Shown: piece by piece, positions 12,601 through 22,682 of the stretch
Numbering within the stretch: position 1 is the stretch's first letter
How the letters are laid out: every line of letters begins with the position of its first letter
Source of the DNA: Petaurus breviceps papuanus
Lineage: Eukaryota; Chordata; Mammalia; Diprotodontia; Petauridae
Direction: 5' to 3'
Assembly: GCA_028583685.1 (NCBI GenBank)
Contig: JAMXIF010001253.1
Location: 34,695,436 to 34,759,435, forward strand
DNA: 64,000 bases
Position numbers and translations under genes: made by a program
The notes under the pieces: model-generated
Databases searched by the model: none
What the model saw: the letters and a program-made list of their open reading frames with translations, nothing else
What the model was told of the DNA's origin: nothing

Positions 12601-13845
12601 ATTAAGGCAAAATTTGGTTGGCTGGAGAATTTCATCAGTATTGTATGTCTTTAATGATAGCATGTTTTCATGGGTTCTGGATAATGGACAACAGTTTTGC
12701 CCTTTCCAAGTCACCAGTGGAGGAAAACAGGGCTGTGTGCTTGCTTCTATGTCTTTAGCATGGTATTTTCAGCACTGTTGTTAGTGCTGTTAGTTAATTT
12801 CATTCTTGAACAATAATGAAAATGATCTTAAAGGCAGCTATCCTGCTGATGGTACATCATTTAACTTGAAAAAAAAAACTGCAAACCAAGACTAAATTGG
12901 AAGGAGATTTGGTGGGTGACTTTTTGTCCACAGATGATTGTGCTCTCAATGTAGCCTCTGAGGTTGGGATGCAATAAAATATGGATCAATTTTCTGTAGG
13001 TTGTGCTAATGTTGGCCTGATAATTAACACCAAGAAAACACAAGGACTCCACCAGGTAGCACCACATGATCCATACATGAAATAATTGGCTACAATAAGT
13101 AGAGAAATTTTGATAAGTTCATTTACCTCTGCAGTATATTTTCCAGGGAAGTTCACATAAATGATGAGGTTGACAAACACATTGCCAGAGCTGGTTCAGT
13201 TTTGGGGAGGCTCCAAAAGGAAAGTGAGGGAAAGAAGAGCCATTAGACTCCCTACCGAACTGAAGGTCTACAGAGACACTGTGAAACCTGGAGAGTCTTC
13301 CAGAAGCATGCCAAGAAATTGAATCACTTCCATTTGAATTGTCTTAGGAAGATTCTGAAGTTCACCTGTCAGAATAAGTTTCTGGACACTGAGCTCCTTT
13401 CTTGAGCTAACCTGCCAAGCATTCAAATTCTACCACAGGGAACACAACTCCAAAAGGTCGAGCACATCGTTTGAATGCCAAATAATGTTTGCCTAAAAAA
13501 CTTTTTTGGAGAACTCAAAGAAAGCAAGTACTGGCATGGAACTCAGAAGAAGTGATACATGGATGTTTCATGGTCTCTCTGAAGAACTTTGCAATTGTGA
13601 GACATGGGAGATACTGACACAGGACTGTGCAATATTGCATGTCTAAAATAAAGCAGGCACTTTACTCTGTGCGCGAAGCAGAATTGTAATAGCTCAAAAG
13701 AAATGTGAGATACATAAATTTAGAAAAGTGTATGTTCAATGTACATTCCTATTTGTCTGATCTGCCATATTTGGACACATTGTACCACAGCACAGTGATG
13801 ACATTTTGATGCTCTTTAAGAATGAAAATGAACAACCAACTCACC
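9645..13845 (+). mobile_element. RTE-clade LINE, nearly full length, dead
   Basis: The order of parts is: a putative 5' UTR (about 9,645-10,500), an APE-type endonuclease region (the 'TLMSNMKSSRSEGQIALV' and 'ALHETRLANE' segments near 10,548-10,670), a linker ('LSKKADAILFYAERNN', 11,840-11,885; 'GADGSTLISDKNMKLGRWAE', 11,950-12,010), an RT with 'LDNGQQF' and 'KQGCVLA' near 12,680-12,745, a C-terminal segment, and a 3' end with 'gtgatgacattttgatgctc'. Frames change many times, so it cannot move. It is the same family and strand as the copy at 7.2-8.5 kb. A SINE sits in its endonuclease region. The 5' limit is inferred because I am sure of the 5' UTR only from about 9,900. Confidence 0.8.
10866..11008 (+). 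mobile_element. Marsupial tRNA-derived SINE in RTE
   Basis: Head 'aggggtagctaggttgtgca', body 'tagatagagcactggccctg' and tail 'ctccaattgccttgc' with an A run. Flanks share an imperfect 'atcaNtgcat' repeat, a weak TSD. Confidence 0.88.
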
Positions 13846-13879
13846 AATATTTCTCATCCCATTCCAGTTCATGTTCCAC

Positions 13880-14425
13880 TTCACTGCAAAAAAAAAAAAT
13901 GAGTTTTCTAAGTTTCAGGTTTAACTATATCACCTCCATAGTCAATAAGCTCCAGGGGATCCCTAGTTACTTCCATACTCAAGTATAAATAACCATTTGG
14001 TATTTGAAATCCATTATAATTTCCCCCCCCTTCCTACATTCCCAGTATTCTTATATGTTAACCTCCTCCATATACTCTAAGATTTAGTGATACTGATTTC
14101 CTTACTCTTCCTAGAAGAAGTCACGTTATCTCTTGCATCTGTCCTCTAAGCTTGTAATGACCTTCCTTTTCCCCATTGCTTTCTGGATCTCTTCAAGATG
14201 TATGAAGTACCACTTTAAGTATGAGGCACTCCGTTAACTCCTCAACTGCTACTGTCTTCGCTTTGAAATTATTTCTTGTGAACTGTATATTTCTTGTTTT
14301 CACACATTTCTTTGTATGCTGCTTCCTCCATTAAAATACAAATTCCATGACAGCAAAAACTATGATTTTACTTTTCTTTGTGTTTCCCAGTACCTGGACC
14401 ATTGCCTCATATATAGCAAAACTTT
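13880..14425 (+). mobile_element. L2 3' end
   Basis: The run from 'aaatacaaattccatgacag' through 'tttgtgtttcccagtacctg' to 'tatagcaaaactttatta' is the L2 3' terminal pattern ('...cccagtgcctagcacagt...aataaatg'). The part before about 14,200 is less certain. SINEs were inserted at its end. Confidence 0.7.
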
Positions 14426-14590
14426 ATTAATTTTTTTTAAGCAATTGGGGTTAAGTACCTTGCTCAAGGTTATATGGCCAGTTATGTCTGGGTGTGGTGC
14501 TAAGTATCTGAACCTGGATTTGATCCGCAGGTCATCCCGACACTGGAGCCAGTGCTCTTACTGACTGAGCCACCGGGCTGCCCCTTTTTT
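14426..14590 (-). mobile_element. SINE, 'gtgagtaagagcaccag' subtype
   Basis: Minus-strand copy of the variant marsupial SINE also present at 39.3-39.6 kb and 43.0 kb. AAAACTTT at 14,418-14,425 and 14,591-14,598 is the likely TSD. Confidence 0.85.
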
Positions 14591-15028
14591 AAAACTTTTT
14601 TTTAGCTTTTTGGAAAGCATTTGGGGTGAAGTGACTTGCCCAAGGTCACACGGGAGTATTTTGTGTTTAGTGTCTGAGGCCAGATTTGAAATCAGGTCCT
14701 CCTAACTCCAGGGATGGTGCTTGTAATAGTAATGTAATTTAAAGATCCCCCTGTATTGGCTTGGTTTTTTGTTTGATTGTGTTAAAACTCAGATGTGAAT
14801 CCCACTTGTGGGATGGACTTGTTGACGTGAAAAGAGAGGGCTGAACTGGGAGGAGCTGGTGACAAAAATTTAGAGAGACACAAGAAAAGAGAGAGGCAGA
14901 AGAACTTTTTGGAAGCAGCATCTGGGAGGCAGAGAGAGATGGAGAGGATTGCTGAGGGCTGATTTAAATTGCCAAGGACTTTTGAGAGCTGCCACCCTGA
15001 GCTGCCAAGGACTGAGGAGACATGGCTG

Positions 15029-16250
15029 TGTGATAGTAATGGCAATTAAAGATTCCCCTGTATTGGCTTGGTTTTCAAATTGATTGCATTAAAACCCAGA
15101 GTTTGTTAATCCCACCTGTGGGATGGGCTTGTTGATGTGAAAAGAAAGTCCTGAACTGGGAGGAGCTGGTGATGTAGATTTGGAGAGACACTAGAGAGAG
15201 GCGGAAGATTTTTCTTTTTGGAAGCAGCACCTCGTGGAGAGAGAGAGACTAAGAGAATTGCTGGTGGCCGCTTTGAATTGCCCTGGACTTTTGAGACCTG
15301 CCCCCTGAGCTGCCAAGGACTGAGGAGACATGGCTGTTTTGCTGGTACTTTGTCTGTCTGTTTTGATGTTGTTTTGCCAGATTTGTCCACTGGTGAAAGA
15401 CTGTCCTTTTGTTGAAGAAGTCCTGGAACCTGGCTGTTCGCTAAGAAGGCCTGCGACTGTCCTGCAGACAGAGAGTGAATACTGTCCACTGGTGAGGGAC
15501 AGTACTGTTGTTGCAGGGGTCTGGAGACTGTCCTGCAGACAGAGTGAATACTGTCCACTGGTGAGGGACAGTGCTGTTGTTGCAGGGGTCTGGGAGCCTT
15601 TCTGTTGGTTCAGAAGCCCTGAAGAAGGATTTTCTTGTTGTATGTTTACAGAAATCCTGGGAGAGGGCTTTGCTAATGTGTTCAGGGGTTCTAGGGCTGT
15701 TCTACAGACAGAGGATAAATTCATGAAGGGACTGGCAATGTATCTTATGGCCTTGCTAAGCCTTGTCTCTCCAGGAACTAAGATTGCTGAGAACTTGCCT
15801 GTGTCAAGATGAAGAAAAGACCTCCATTTGGGTATTAAGTGCTGTGTTTAAACTTGATGTAACTCTGGGGTAGATTCAATTGTGATCCAGGGGGTGGGGA
15901 ACTTTTGACCTTATTGTGCTGTGATTGACAAATGAAGGTACTTTACCTATGTTTGGAAACTAATCTCTATTTGAGAAGAGGGGTTTTGTGGTGGACTTAA
16001 TTAAGGTATAGCCTAGGGGTGGAGAAGTATTTAAAACAGAGACTTTGTGATTGATTGAATGATTGGAAGGTCCTGGGGTGGGGTAGTACTTGGAGATTAT
16101 TTAATCACGCTTAGTAAATGCTGTACTTTGAATGATGTCATGTTTTGATCTTCTCTGTTCTGGGTTTGTTACTGAATAAAATAGAGAGCACCTATGCTGG
16201 TATTTTGAACCTGGGAAGTTGCCTTTCTTTTGGCATTGCATTACATTACA
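15029..16250 (+). mobile_element. Solo LTR 'B', nested in LTR A
   Basis: A 1,222-bp unit, TGTGATAG...CATTACA, flanked by the 5-bp TSD GGCTG (15,024-15,028 and 16,251-16,255). It is closely related to LTR C: stretches of about 100 bp are identical by eye. It contains a tandem repeat of a 71-bp unit (15,455-15,594), like U3 enhancer repeats, and AATAAA near 16,176. It is the youngest element of this nest, a relict with no internal region. Confidence 0.9.
15330..15812 (+). other. Open frame inside LTR B (160 aa)
   Basis: Starts MAVLLVLCLSVLMLFCQICP, which looks like a signal peptide or single membrane segment, followed by repeats of a 'CPLV.DS.VVAGVW' type segment encoded by the 71-bp tandem units, and a hydrophobic patch near residues 138-146. 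A related frame is open in LTR C. Some retroviruses encode a protein in the LTR (MMTV superantigen), but I see no sequence likeness to it. The region is poor in stops on the other strand as well, so the frame may be a by-product of the tandem repeat. No function is claimed. Confidence 0.25.
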
Positions 16251-17269
16251 GGCTGTTATGCTGGTAGTTTGTCTGTCTGTTTTGATGTTGTTTTGCCAGA
16301 TTTGTCCACTGGTGAAAGACAGTACTGTTGTTGCAGAAGTTTTGGAACCTTGCTGTTGGTTCAGAGCTCCTGAGACTGTTCTGCAGACAGAGAGTAAATT
16401 CTGTCCACTGGTGAAGGACAGTGCTGTTGTTGCAGAGGTCTTGGAACCTTGCTGTTTGTTCAGAAGCCCTGAAGAAGGATTTTCTTGTTGTATGTTTACA
16501 GAAATCCTGTAAGAGGGTTTTGCTAATGTTTTCAGGGGTCCTAGGACTGTTCTGCAGACAGAGAATGAATTAATGAAGACACTGGCAATGTATCTTGTGG
16601 CCTTGCTAAGCTTTGTCTTCCCAGGAACAAAGATTGCTGAGAACTTTCCTTGGGTCAAGATGAAGAAAAGACCTCTCCTTGGGTACTAAATGCTATGTTT
16701 AAACTTGTTGTAACTCTGGGAGTAGATTCAATTGTGATCCAAGGGTGGGGAACTTTTGACCTTTTTGTGCTGTGTGATTGAACAAATGAATGTACTTTAC
16801 TTGTGATTGGAAACTAATCTCCATTTGAGAAGAGGGGCTTTGTGATGAACTAAATGAAGGTACAGCCTAGGGGTGGAGTAGTATTTAGAAGATTGATTAA
16901 ATGAATCTAATGTCCAGGGTTGGGGTAGTACTTGGAGATTATTGAATTACACTTGGTAAATGCTGTATTTTGAATTATGCTAAATTTTAATTCTCTCTGT
17001 TGTTAATTTGTCACTGAATAAAATGGAGAGCACCTATGCTGGTATTTTGAACCTTGTGAAGTTGCCTTTGCTTGGCATTACAGTGCTCTATTCACTGCAC
17101 CATCTAGCCTCCCTGTTTTTTTTTTTTAATAAGAGAATTATATTCTACAGCTATACACTAGGTTGTTATATACCAAAACCTTAGCACCTATCTTCTTGCT
17201 TAAGCCAAAACTCACGTTGTTTTAGGACAGATATAAGTCATTGTTCATGCAGCACTTCTTTGGGTTACA

Positions 17270-17570
17270 GAGTTAAATGTTTCAAATGAACTTATATATA
17301 TATTTGTGTGTGTCATATATATACACATATAAATACATATATACATGCACATCTACACATACATCCATACACACATGTGTATATACAAATTTTCACATTA
17401 CTCATGTTGTAAAGAAAAGTAGAACCAATGGGAGGAACCATGAGAAAGAAGAAACAAAAAAGAGGGAGAGAATCAATAGTATGCTTCAGTCTGCACTCAG
17501 ATTCCATAATTCCTTTTCTGAATGTGGATAGCATTTTCTATCACCTTCATTGTATTATTCAAACACATTT
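17270..17570 (-). mobile_element. L1 3' UTR fragment with TA/CA tract
   Basis: The plus-strand text 'gtatgcttcagtctgcactc' and 'tggatagcattttctatca' matches the minus-strand L1 3' UTR seen also at 62.1 kb and 24.9 kb. A TATA/CATA microsatellite at 17,290-17,385 precedes it. I see nothing clear in 17,570-17,980. Confidence 0.6.
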
Positions 17571-18020
17571 TTCCCATTAAATATGTTATATTTTCAATCT
17601 TCTCTGTCACTCTTAAATAGTATTCTATGAGTCTAGGTAAAAAAAAAAGACACAGGGTATATTGGTAGACAAGGAAAATGAAGTTCTTTTGAGCTTGAGT
17701 TATCTCCCATAACTGACCTAATCTATATTTTGACACTAATCCCCTAGAATTGAGCTCCTGATAACTAATTTCCCACTTTTGTCTGTTGAGTACATGTAGC
17801 TGAGGAAATGATTTTTAATAGCCAATGATTTAGGAGATCTAGAGTTCCTCCTTTTTCTAAAGTCCTCATTTCAAAAGTTCAGTCTCTTGAAGGATATTAC
17901 TGATAAGGAGATTGAATCAGCTCTCCTCAATCTTGGTCAGACCCCACCCAATATTTACTTGGGTATGCTAGTGATAAATTCTTTGAATAGATTTTTTTTT
18001 AACAATTGGGGCTAAGTAAC

Positions 18021-19217
18021 TGTGATAGTAATGGCATTTAAAGATTCCCCCTGTATTGGCTTGGTTTTCAAATTGATTATGTTAAAACCCAGAGCTTGTT
18101 AATCGCACCTGTGGGATGGACTTGTTGATGTGAAAGGAGAGTCCTGAACTGGGAGGAGCTGGTGACATAGATTTGGAGAGACAAGGGAGAGGCTGAGGAG
18201 CTTTTTGGAAGCAGCACCTCGTGGAGGCAGAGAGAGATGGAGAGCATTGCTGAGTGCCACTTTGAATTGCCCTGGACTTTTGAGACCTGCCCCCTGAGCT
18301 GCCAAGGACTGAGGAGACATGGCTGTTTTGCTGGTACTTTGTCTGTCTGTTTTGATGTTGTTTTGCCAGATTTGTCCACTGGTGAAAGACTGTCCTTTTG
18401 TTGAAGAAGTCCTGGAACCTGGCTTTTGGTTGAGAAGCCCTGAGACTGTCCTGCAGACAGAGAGTGAATACTGTCCACTGATGAAGGACAGTGCTGTTGT
18501 TGCAGGGGTCTGGAGATTGTCCTGCAGACAGAATGAATACTGTCCACTAGTGAAGGACAGTGCTGTTGTTGCAGGGGTCTGGGAACCTTTCTGTTGGTTC
18601 AGAAGCCCTGAAGAAGGATTTTATTGTTGTATGTTTACAGAAATCCTGGGAGAGGGTTTTGCTAATGTTTTCAAGGGTTCTAGGACAGTTCTACAGACAG
18701 AGGATGAATTAGTGAAGAGACTGGCAATGTATCTTGTGGCCTCACTAAGCCTTGTCTCCCCAGGAACTAAGATTGCTGAGAACTTGCCTCCTGTCAAGAT
18801 GAAGAAAAGACCTCCATTTGGGTATTAATGTAACTCTGGGGTAGATTAAATTGTGATCCAGGGGTGGGGAACTTTTGACCTTTTTGTGTTCTATGGTTGA
18901 ACAAGTGAATGTACTTTACTTATGTTTGGAAACTAATCTCCATTTGAGAAGAGGGGCTTTGTGGTGGATTAAATAAAGGTATAGCCTAGAGGTGGAGAAG
19001 TATTTAGAATGGGACTTTGTAATTGATTGAATGATTGGAAGGTCCTGGGGTGGGGTAGTACTTGGAGATTATTTAATCACACTTAGTAAATGCTGTATTT
19101 TGAATGATGTCATGTTTTGATCTTCTCTGTTCTTGGTTGGTCACTGAATAAAATGGAGAGCACCTATGCTGGTATTCTGAACCTTGGGAAGTTGCCTTTC
19201 CTTGGCATTACATTACA
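18021..19217 (+). mobile_element. Solo LTR 'C', same family as A and B
   Basis: A 1,197-bp unit TGTGATAG...CATTACA with the 5-bp TSD GTAAC (18,016-18,020 and 19,218-19,222). It carries the same 71-bp tandem repeat (from about 18,444) and AATAAA near 19,148. High likeness to LTR B suggests insertion in the same era. Solo relict with no internal region. Confidence 0.9.
18319..18828 (+). other. Open frame inside LTR C (169 aa)
   Basis: Homologous to the frame in LTR B, with an identical first 35 residues and the same repeat segments, ending differently. The hydrophobic N-terminus is kept. The caveats of the LTR B frame apply. Confidence 0.25.
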
Positions 19218-19258
19218 GTAACTTGCCCAAGGTTACATGGCCAGTTTTTTTGTTTTTG

Positions 19259-19261
<3 letters not shown>

Positions 19262-19301
<40 letters not shown>
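19262..19301. repeat. (GT)20 microsatellite
   Basis: Uninterrupted GT repeat within the SINE; likely polymorphic in length. Confidence 0.97.
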
Positions 19302-19303
<2 letters not shown>

Positions 19304-19960
19304 CGTTAAGTATATTAGGTAGGAACCAATCCCAGGTCCTCCTGACTCCAGGACCAGTGCTTTTACTCACTGCGCCACCTAGCAGCCCCTGAATAGATTC
19401 TTGTAGGCTGGATAATTTAGTATTAGATTATATAATCAAATTTCACTAAAATTGGTCCAGCGCCTCATTCTAATATTAATTCTCTCATTAATTGTTAACC
19501 AATCATAGTTGATTGCCCCCTTCAGAAATACTCTTCTTCCAGGGGCCTCTAAGCTATGAACCTGCCTCCATGATTTTCTTTAGCATTAGAGAATATCATT
19601 TACCTTTTGTTAAAATGCGAACATTATTAATAAAATAAGTAATTACCCAGAAATTATGTTTCTTGAACATTTTAAACACCACAGAGCATTTATTCATCTA
19701 TCTAGTTTGAATTCTATTTTTTATTAATGCTTTATTAACTTCTGATTTACATCATCCGTTGCTGCCAGAATTTGAGTTACAAATTTCTCCCCATTTCTCC
19801 CCCACACACCGCCCCAAAATAGCAGTCCCACAGGATATGCCCTCCTCCAATCTGCTCTCTCCCACATTTCCCCCATACCCCTTTCACTTTTCCAGTGGAT
19901 CTCTATGCCTCAGTGCCTACACATCCAATTTCCCAATTACATGTAAGATGGTACTAATAA

Positions 19961-19962
<2 letters not shown>

Positions 19963-20002
<40 letters not shown>
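19963..20002. repeat. (AT)20 microsatellite
   Basis: Pure AT repeat in the HAL1 3' UTR. Confidence 0.97.
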
Positions 20003-20009
<7 letters not shown>

Positions 20010-20233
20010 CATATTTGAATACTTGATTTCAAAACTTTCAATTCCAGATTCATTCCCCTCCTTCCCCGTCACCCACCACTACTGGGAAGATACACAGTTC
20101 AGTATAAGTTGCATATGTGTGGCTAATGCAAAACAATAACATAGTAGATACATTGTAAAAGACTGACTACACTTCCCTCCCCACCATCCCACCTCCCACC
20201 CGCTGTATTCTCAACTTTGATGCCCTCTATTTT

Positions 20234-21045
20234 TTTTTTTTATTTTCTAGTGCTGGTATTTATTTGACTACCGTGCAGAAGGGCTATCTTTCTATTCACA
20301 TGGAACCTTTTTTTTTAATGTTTGTGGTCCTGATTTGGGGAGTTGAACTTCTTGTAAATATTTATTTCAGTTGAGGCAGAAGGCAGGCTAAAGTAGAAGA
20401 CACTCCCACCCAAATTCAGGAGCAAGGGAGGTAGCCACTGGCCCAACTTTCCTCCTTAGTTTCATTCAATTTCTCTTCTCTTTGATGAACAAGTCAGATT
20501 TTGCTTGTGAAGATGTGGGGCGGGGATGGGGAAGAATGCTCAGTCTATAGGCCTTGGAATGGTCTGAGGGAGCAGAGCTACTTGGGTTGGGCCAGGGCAG
20601 AATGATGCATGGAGGAAGTAGGACAATTATGTACTGTTTATTGCCAAAAATGATTTAAAAAAAACTGCTCATCAATAATGGACCCTTACTATCTTATTTG
20701 TTTTTCTGATTTGTTATCCAACTATCCCCTGATATGCTTTGGAGCCAGTGGTGTCGGGTCAGGACTAACCCACCCTTCATCAACATTGAAGGATGCTTGC
20801 TTTCTCTTCCCAACTAAGTAATCAAGCTATAGTTAGAGGAGTTTAGGATTGAGAAGGCAGGGGGCCTAACCTGGGGACTGGTAAGAAATTAATACAACAC
20901 TTCAAAACAAGCCTAGGAGAAAACACTGTACTCAATAAAGGCTCAAACCCAGCCACCTGAAGCACCACCAGAGAATAAGTAATACACTGGGAGACTGGGT
21001 CTACAATCTAGGGAAGAACATTTTTCCCGCTGCTGCTAATGAAGG
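20234..21045 (-). pseudogene. Polyadenylated retrocopy of an unidentified transcript (probably 3' UTR)
   Basis: An 812-bp insertion in the HAL1 3' UTR, flanked by the 15-bp direct repeat GATGCCCTCTATTTT (20,219-20,233 and 21,046-21,060). On the minus strand it ends in an A run (T run 20,229-20,241), with AATAAA (20,264-20,259) about 17 nt before the tail. It has no SINE or LINE likeness and no long frame. This is the form of a processed pseudogene made by L1 machinery from a cellular mRNA, 5'-truncated. The source gene is not recognised. It must be younger than the HAL1. Confidence 0.85.
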
Positions 21046-21617
21046 GATGCCCTCTATTTTCAAAAGTGAGTGCTTCCAGCCTCCCTTCCCTCCACCCGCC
21101 TGCCCTCCCTTCTCTCATCCCCCCTCTCATCCCCTTCCCCCACTATTCTCCTGGAGGGTGAGATACCCTAGTGTGTATTTCACTCCCTCCTCAAGCCAAA
21201 TTTAATGGGAATAAGGTTGACTCATTCCCTTTTGCTTTCCTATTCTTCCCCTCCATTGTAACCATTTTCCCTTGCCTCTTCTGTATGAGATAGTTTACCC
21301 CAATCTGTGTCTCCCCATCTCCTCTTATTATATTCCTCTCACCTCTTAATTTCACCTTTTAAGTATCATTCCTTCCCATTAAATGGGACCTGTGCCCTCT
21401 ATCTATGTATACCTGTAAACATATATACACACATTCACATATGTATTCATAGGCCCATATACCCTCATATATATATAATTTCTAATCCCTTCAACTACTG
21501 AGAAAAGTTTCATAAGTTACAATTATTGTTTTTCCATGTAGAGATGTTAATAGTTCAACTTTGATAAGTTCCTTATGATTCCTTTTCCCTGTTTACCTTC
21601 TCATGCTCCTCGTGTTC

Positions 21618-22682
21618 TTATATCTGAATGTCAAATTTTCTATTCAACTCTGGTTTTTTCAGCAAGAATGCTTGAAAGTCCTCTATTCCACTGAATAACC
21701 ATATTTTCCCCTGAAATATGATACTTAGTTTTGCTGGGTAGTTGACTCTTGGTTTTAATCCCAGCTCCTTTGCCCTCCAGAATATCATATTCCAAGCCCT
21801 TCGATCCCTCAGTGTAGAAGCTGCCATATCCTGGGTTATCCTGATTGTGTTTCCACAATATTCAAATTGTTTCTTTCTGGCTGCTTGTAATATTCTCTCC
21901 TTAATCTGGGAATTCCAGAACCTGGCTATAATATTCCTAGGAGTTTTCTTTTTTGGGATCTTTCTCAAGAGGTGATTGGTGGATTCTTTCAACCTCTATT
22001 TTGCCCTCTGGTACTAAAAGATCAGGGCAGTTTTCTTTGAGAACTTCCTGGAGGATGATTTCTAGGTTCTTACTTTGGTCATGGCTTTCAGGCAGTCCAA
22101 TAATTTTTAAATTCTCTCTCCTGGATCTATTTTCCAGGTCAGTGGTTTTTCCCATGACATATTTCAAATTGCCTTCTATTCTTTCATTTGTTTGCATTTA
22201 ACAGCATCTTGATTTCTCATAAAGTCATTAGCTTCCATTTGCTCCAATCTAATTCTGAAGCAATGATTCTTCTCATTGAGTTTTTGAGATTCTTTTTCCA
22301 TCTGGCAAATTTGACTTTTTAAGGCATTCTTCTCCTCATTGTCTTTTTGGGTCTCCTTTGCCATTTGAGTCAGTCTGTTTTTTAAGGTATTATTTTCCTC
22401 AGTCAGTGTGTTGACTCTCATTTCATAATTTTCTTGCATTGTTCTCATTTCTCTTCCCAATTTTTCCTCCACTTCTCTTATTTGGTTTTCAAAATCTTTC
22501 TTAAGGTCCTCTATGGCCTGTAGCCAGCTCCTATTTTCCTTTGAAGCTTTTGGTGCAGGAGTTCTGACTTCACTGTTTTCCTCCTGTTCCGTGCTTTGCT
22601 CCTTTTTGTCCCCAAAATAGGAGTGTATTGTTGGAATCTTCTGTCTGCTTTGTTTCCTTTGCCTGCTCATTTTGCCACTCAT
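21618..22682 (-). pseudogene. HAL1 ORF1 (L1 ORF1p-like RNA-binding protein), broken
   Basis: The first frame (22,682-22,176) holds a basic start 'MSGKMSRQRKQSRQK', then a long heptad-rich coiled coil (about residues 55-150). The next frame (22,197-21,937) carries the RRM-type segment with 'RRENLKIIGLPESHD', and the last (21,992-21,618) the C-terminal domain with 'ILQAARKKQFEYCG' and 'DMAASTLRDRRAW'. The three frames overlap, so frameshifts divide one ancestral ORF of about 350 codons. In L1, ORF1p is a trimeric RNA chaperone. The second Met (MSRQ) matches the start of the other HAL1 copy. Confidence 0.88.

Larger units (their letters stand above)
14722..17082 (+). mobile_element. Solo LTR 'A' of an endogenous retrovirus-like element
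   Basis: It begins TGTAATAG and ends GCATTACA and is bounded by the 5-bp TSD GTGCT (14,717-14,721 and 17,083-17,087). No internal retroviral region is present, so it is a solo LTR left by recombination. LTR B sits inside it at 15,029-16,250; without that insertion LTR A is about 1.13 kb. A polyadenylation signal AATAAA lies near 17,018. The 5-bp TSD fits an ERVL-like or related class, but class cannot be set from an LTR alone. It must be older than LTR B. Fossil, not complete. Confidence 0.88.
14599..17115 (-). mobile_element. Marsupial SINE split by nested LTRs
   Basis: The SINE tail half is at 14,599-14,721 ('gtgacttgcccaaggtcaca') and its head half at 17,083-17,115 ('gtgctctattcactgcacca'). 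The two halves join without loss once the 5-bp duplication GTGCT is counted. Outer limits are approximate because T runs flank it on both sides. Confidence 0.82.
17994..19389 (-). mobile_element. Marsupial SINE split by LTR C
   Basis: The SINE halves lie at 17,994-18,020 and 19,218-19,389. The 10-bp TSD TGAATAGATT is at 17,984-17,993 and 19,390-19,399. A (GT)n tract at 19,262-19,301 has expanded inside it. Confidence 0.9.

Noticed and set aside
15106-15724. Two minus-strand frames of 150 and 177 codons in LTR B
   Set aside because: They are the reverse of the tandem-repeat region; low stop density there comes from the repeat, not from selection that I can see.
19759-20139. Plus-strand frame of 126 codons with an (IY)n run
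   Set aside because: It translates an AT microsatellite and the reverse strand of the HAL1 3' UTR.
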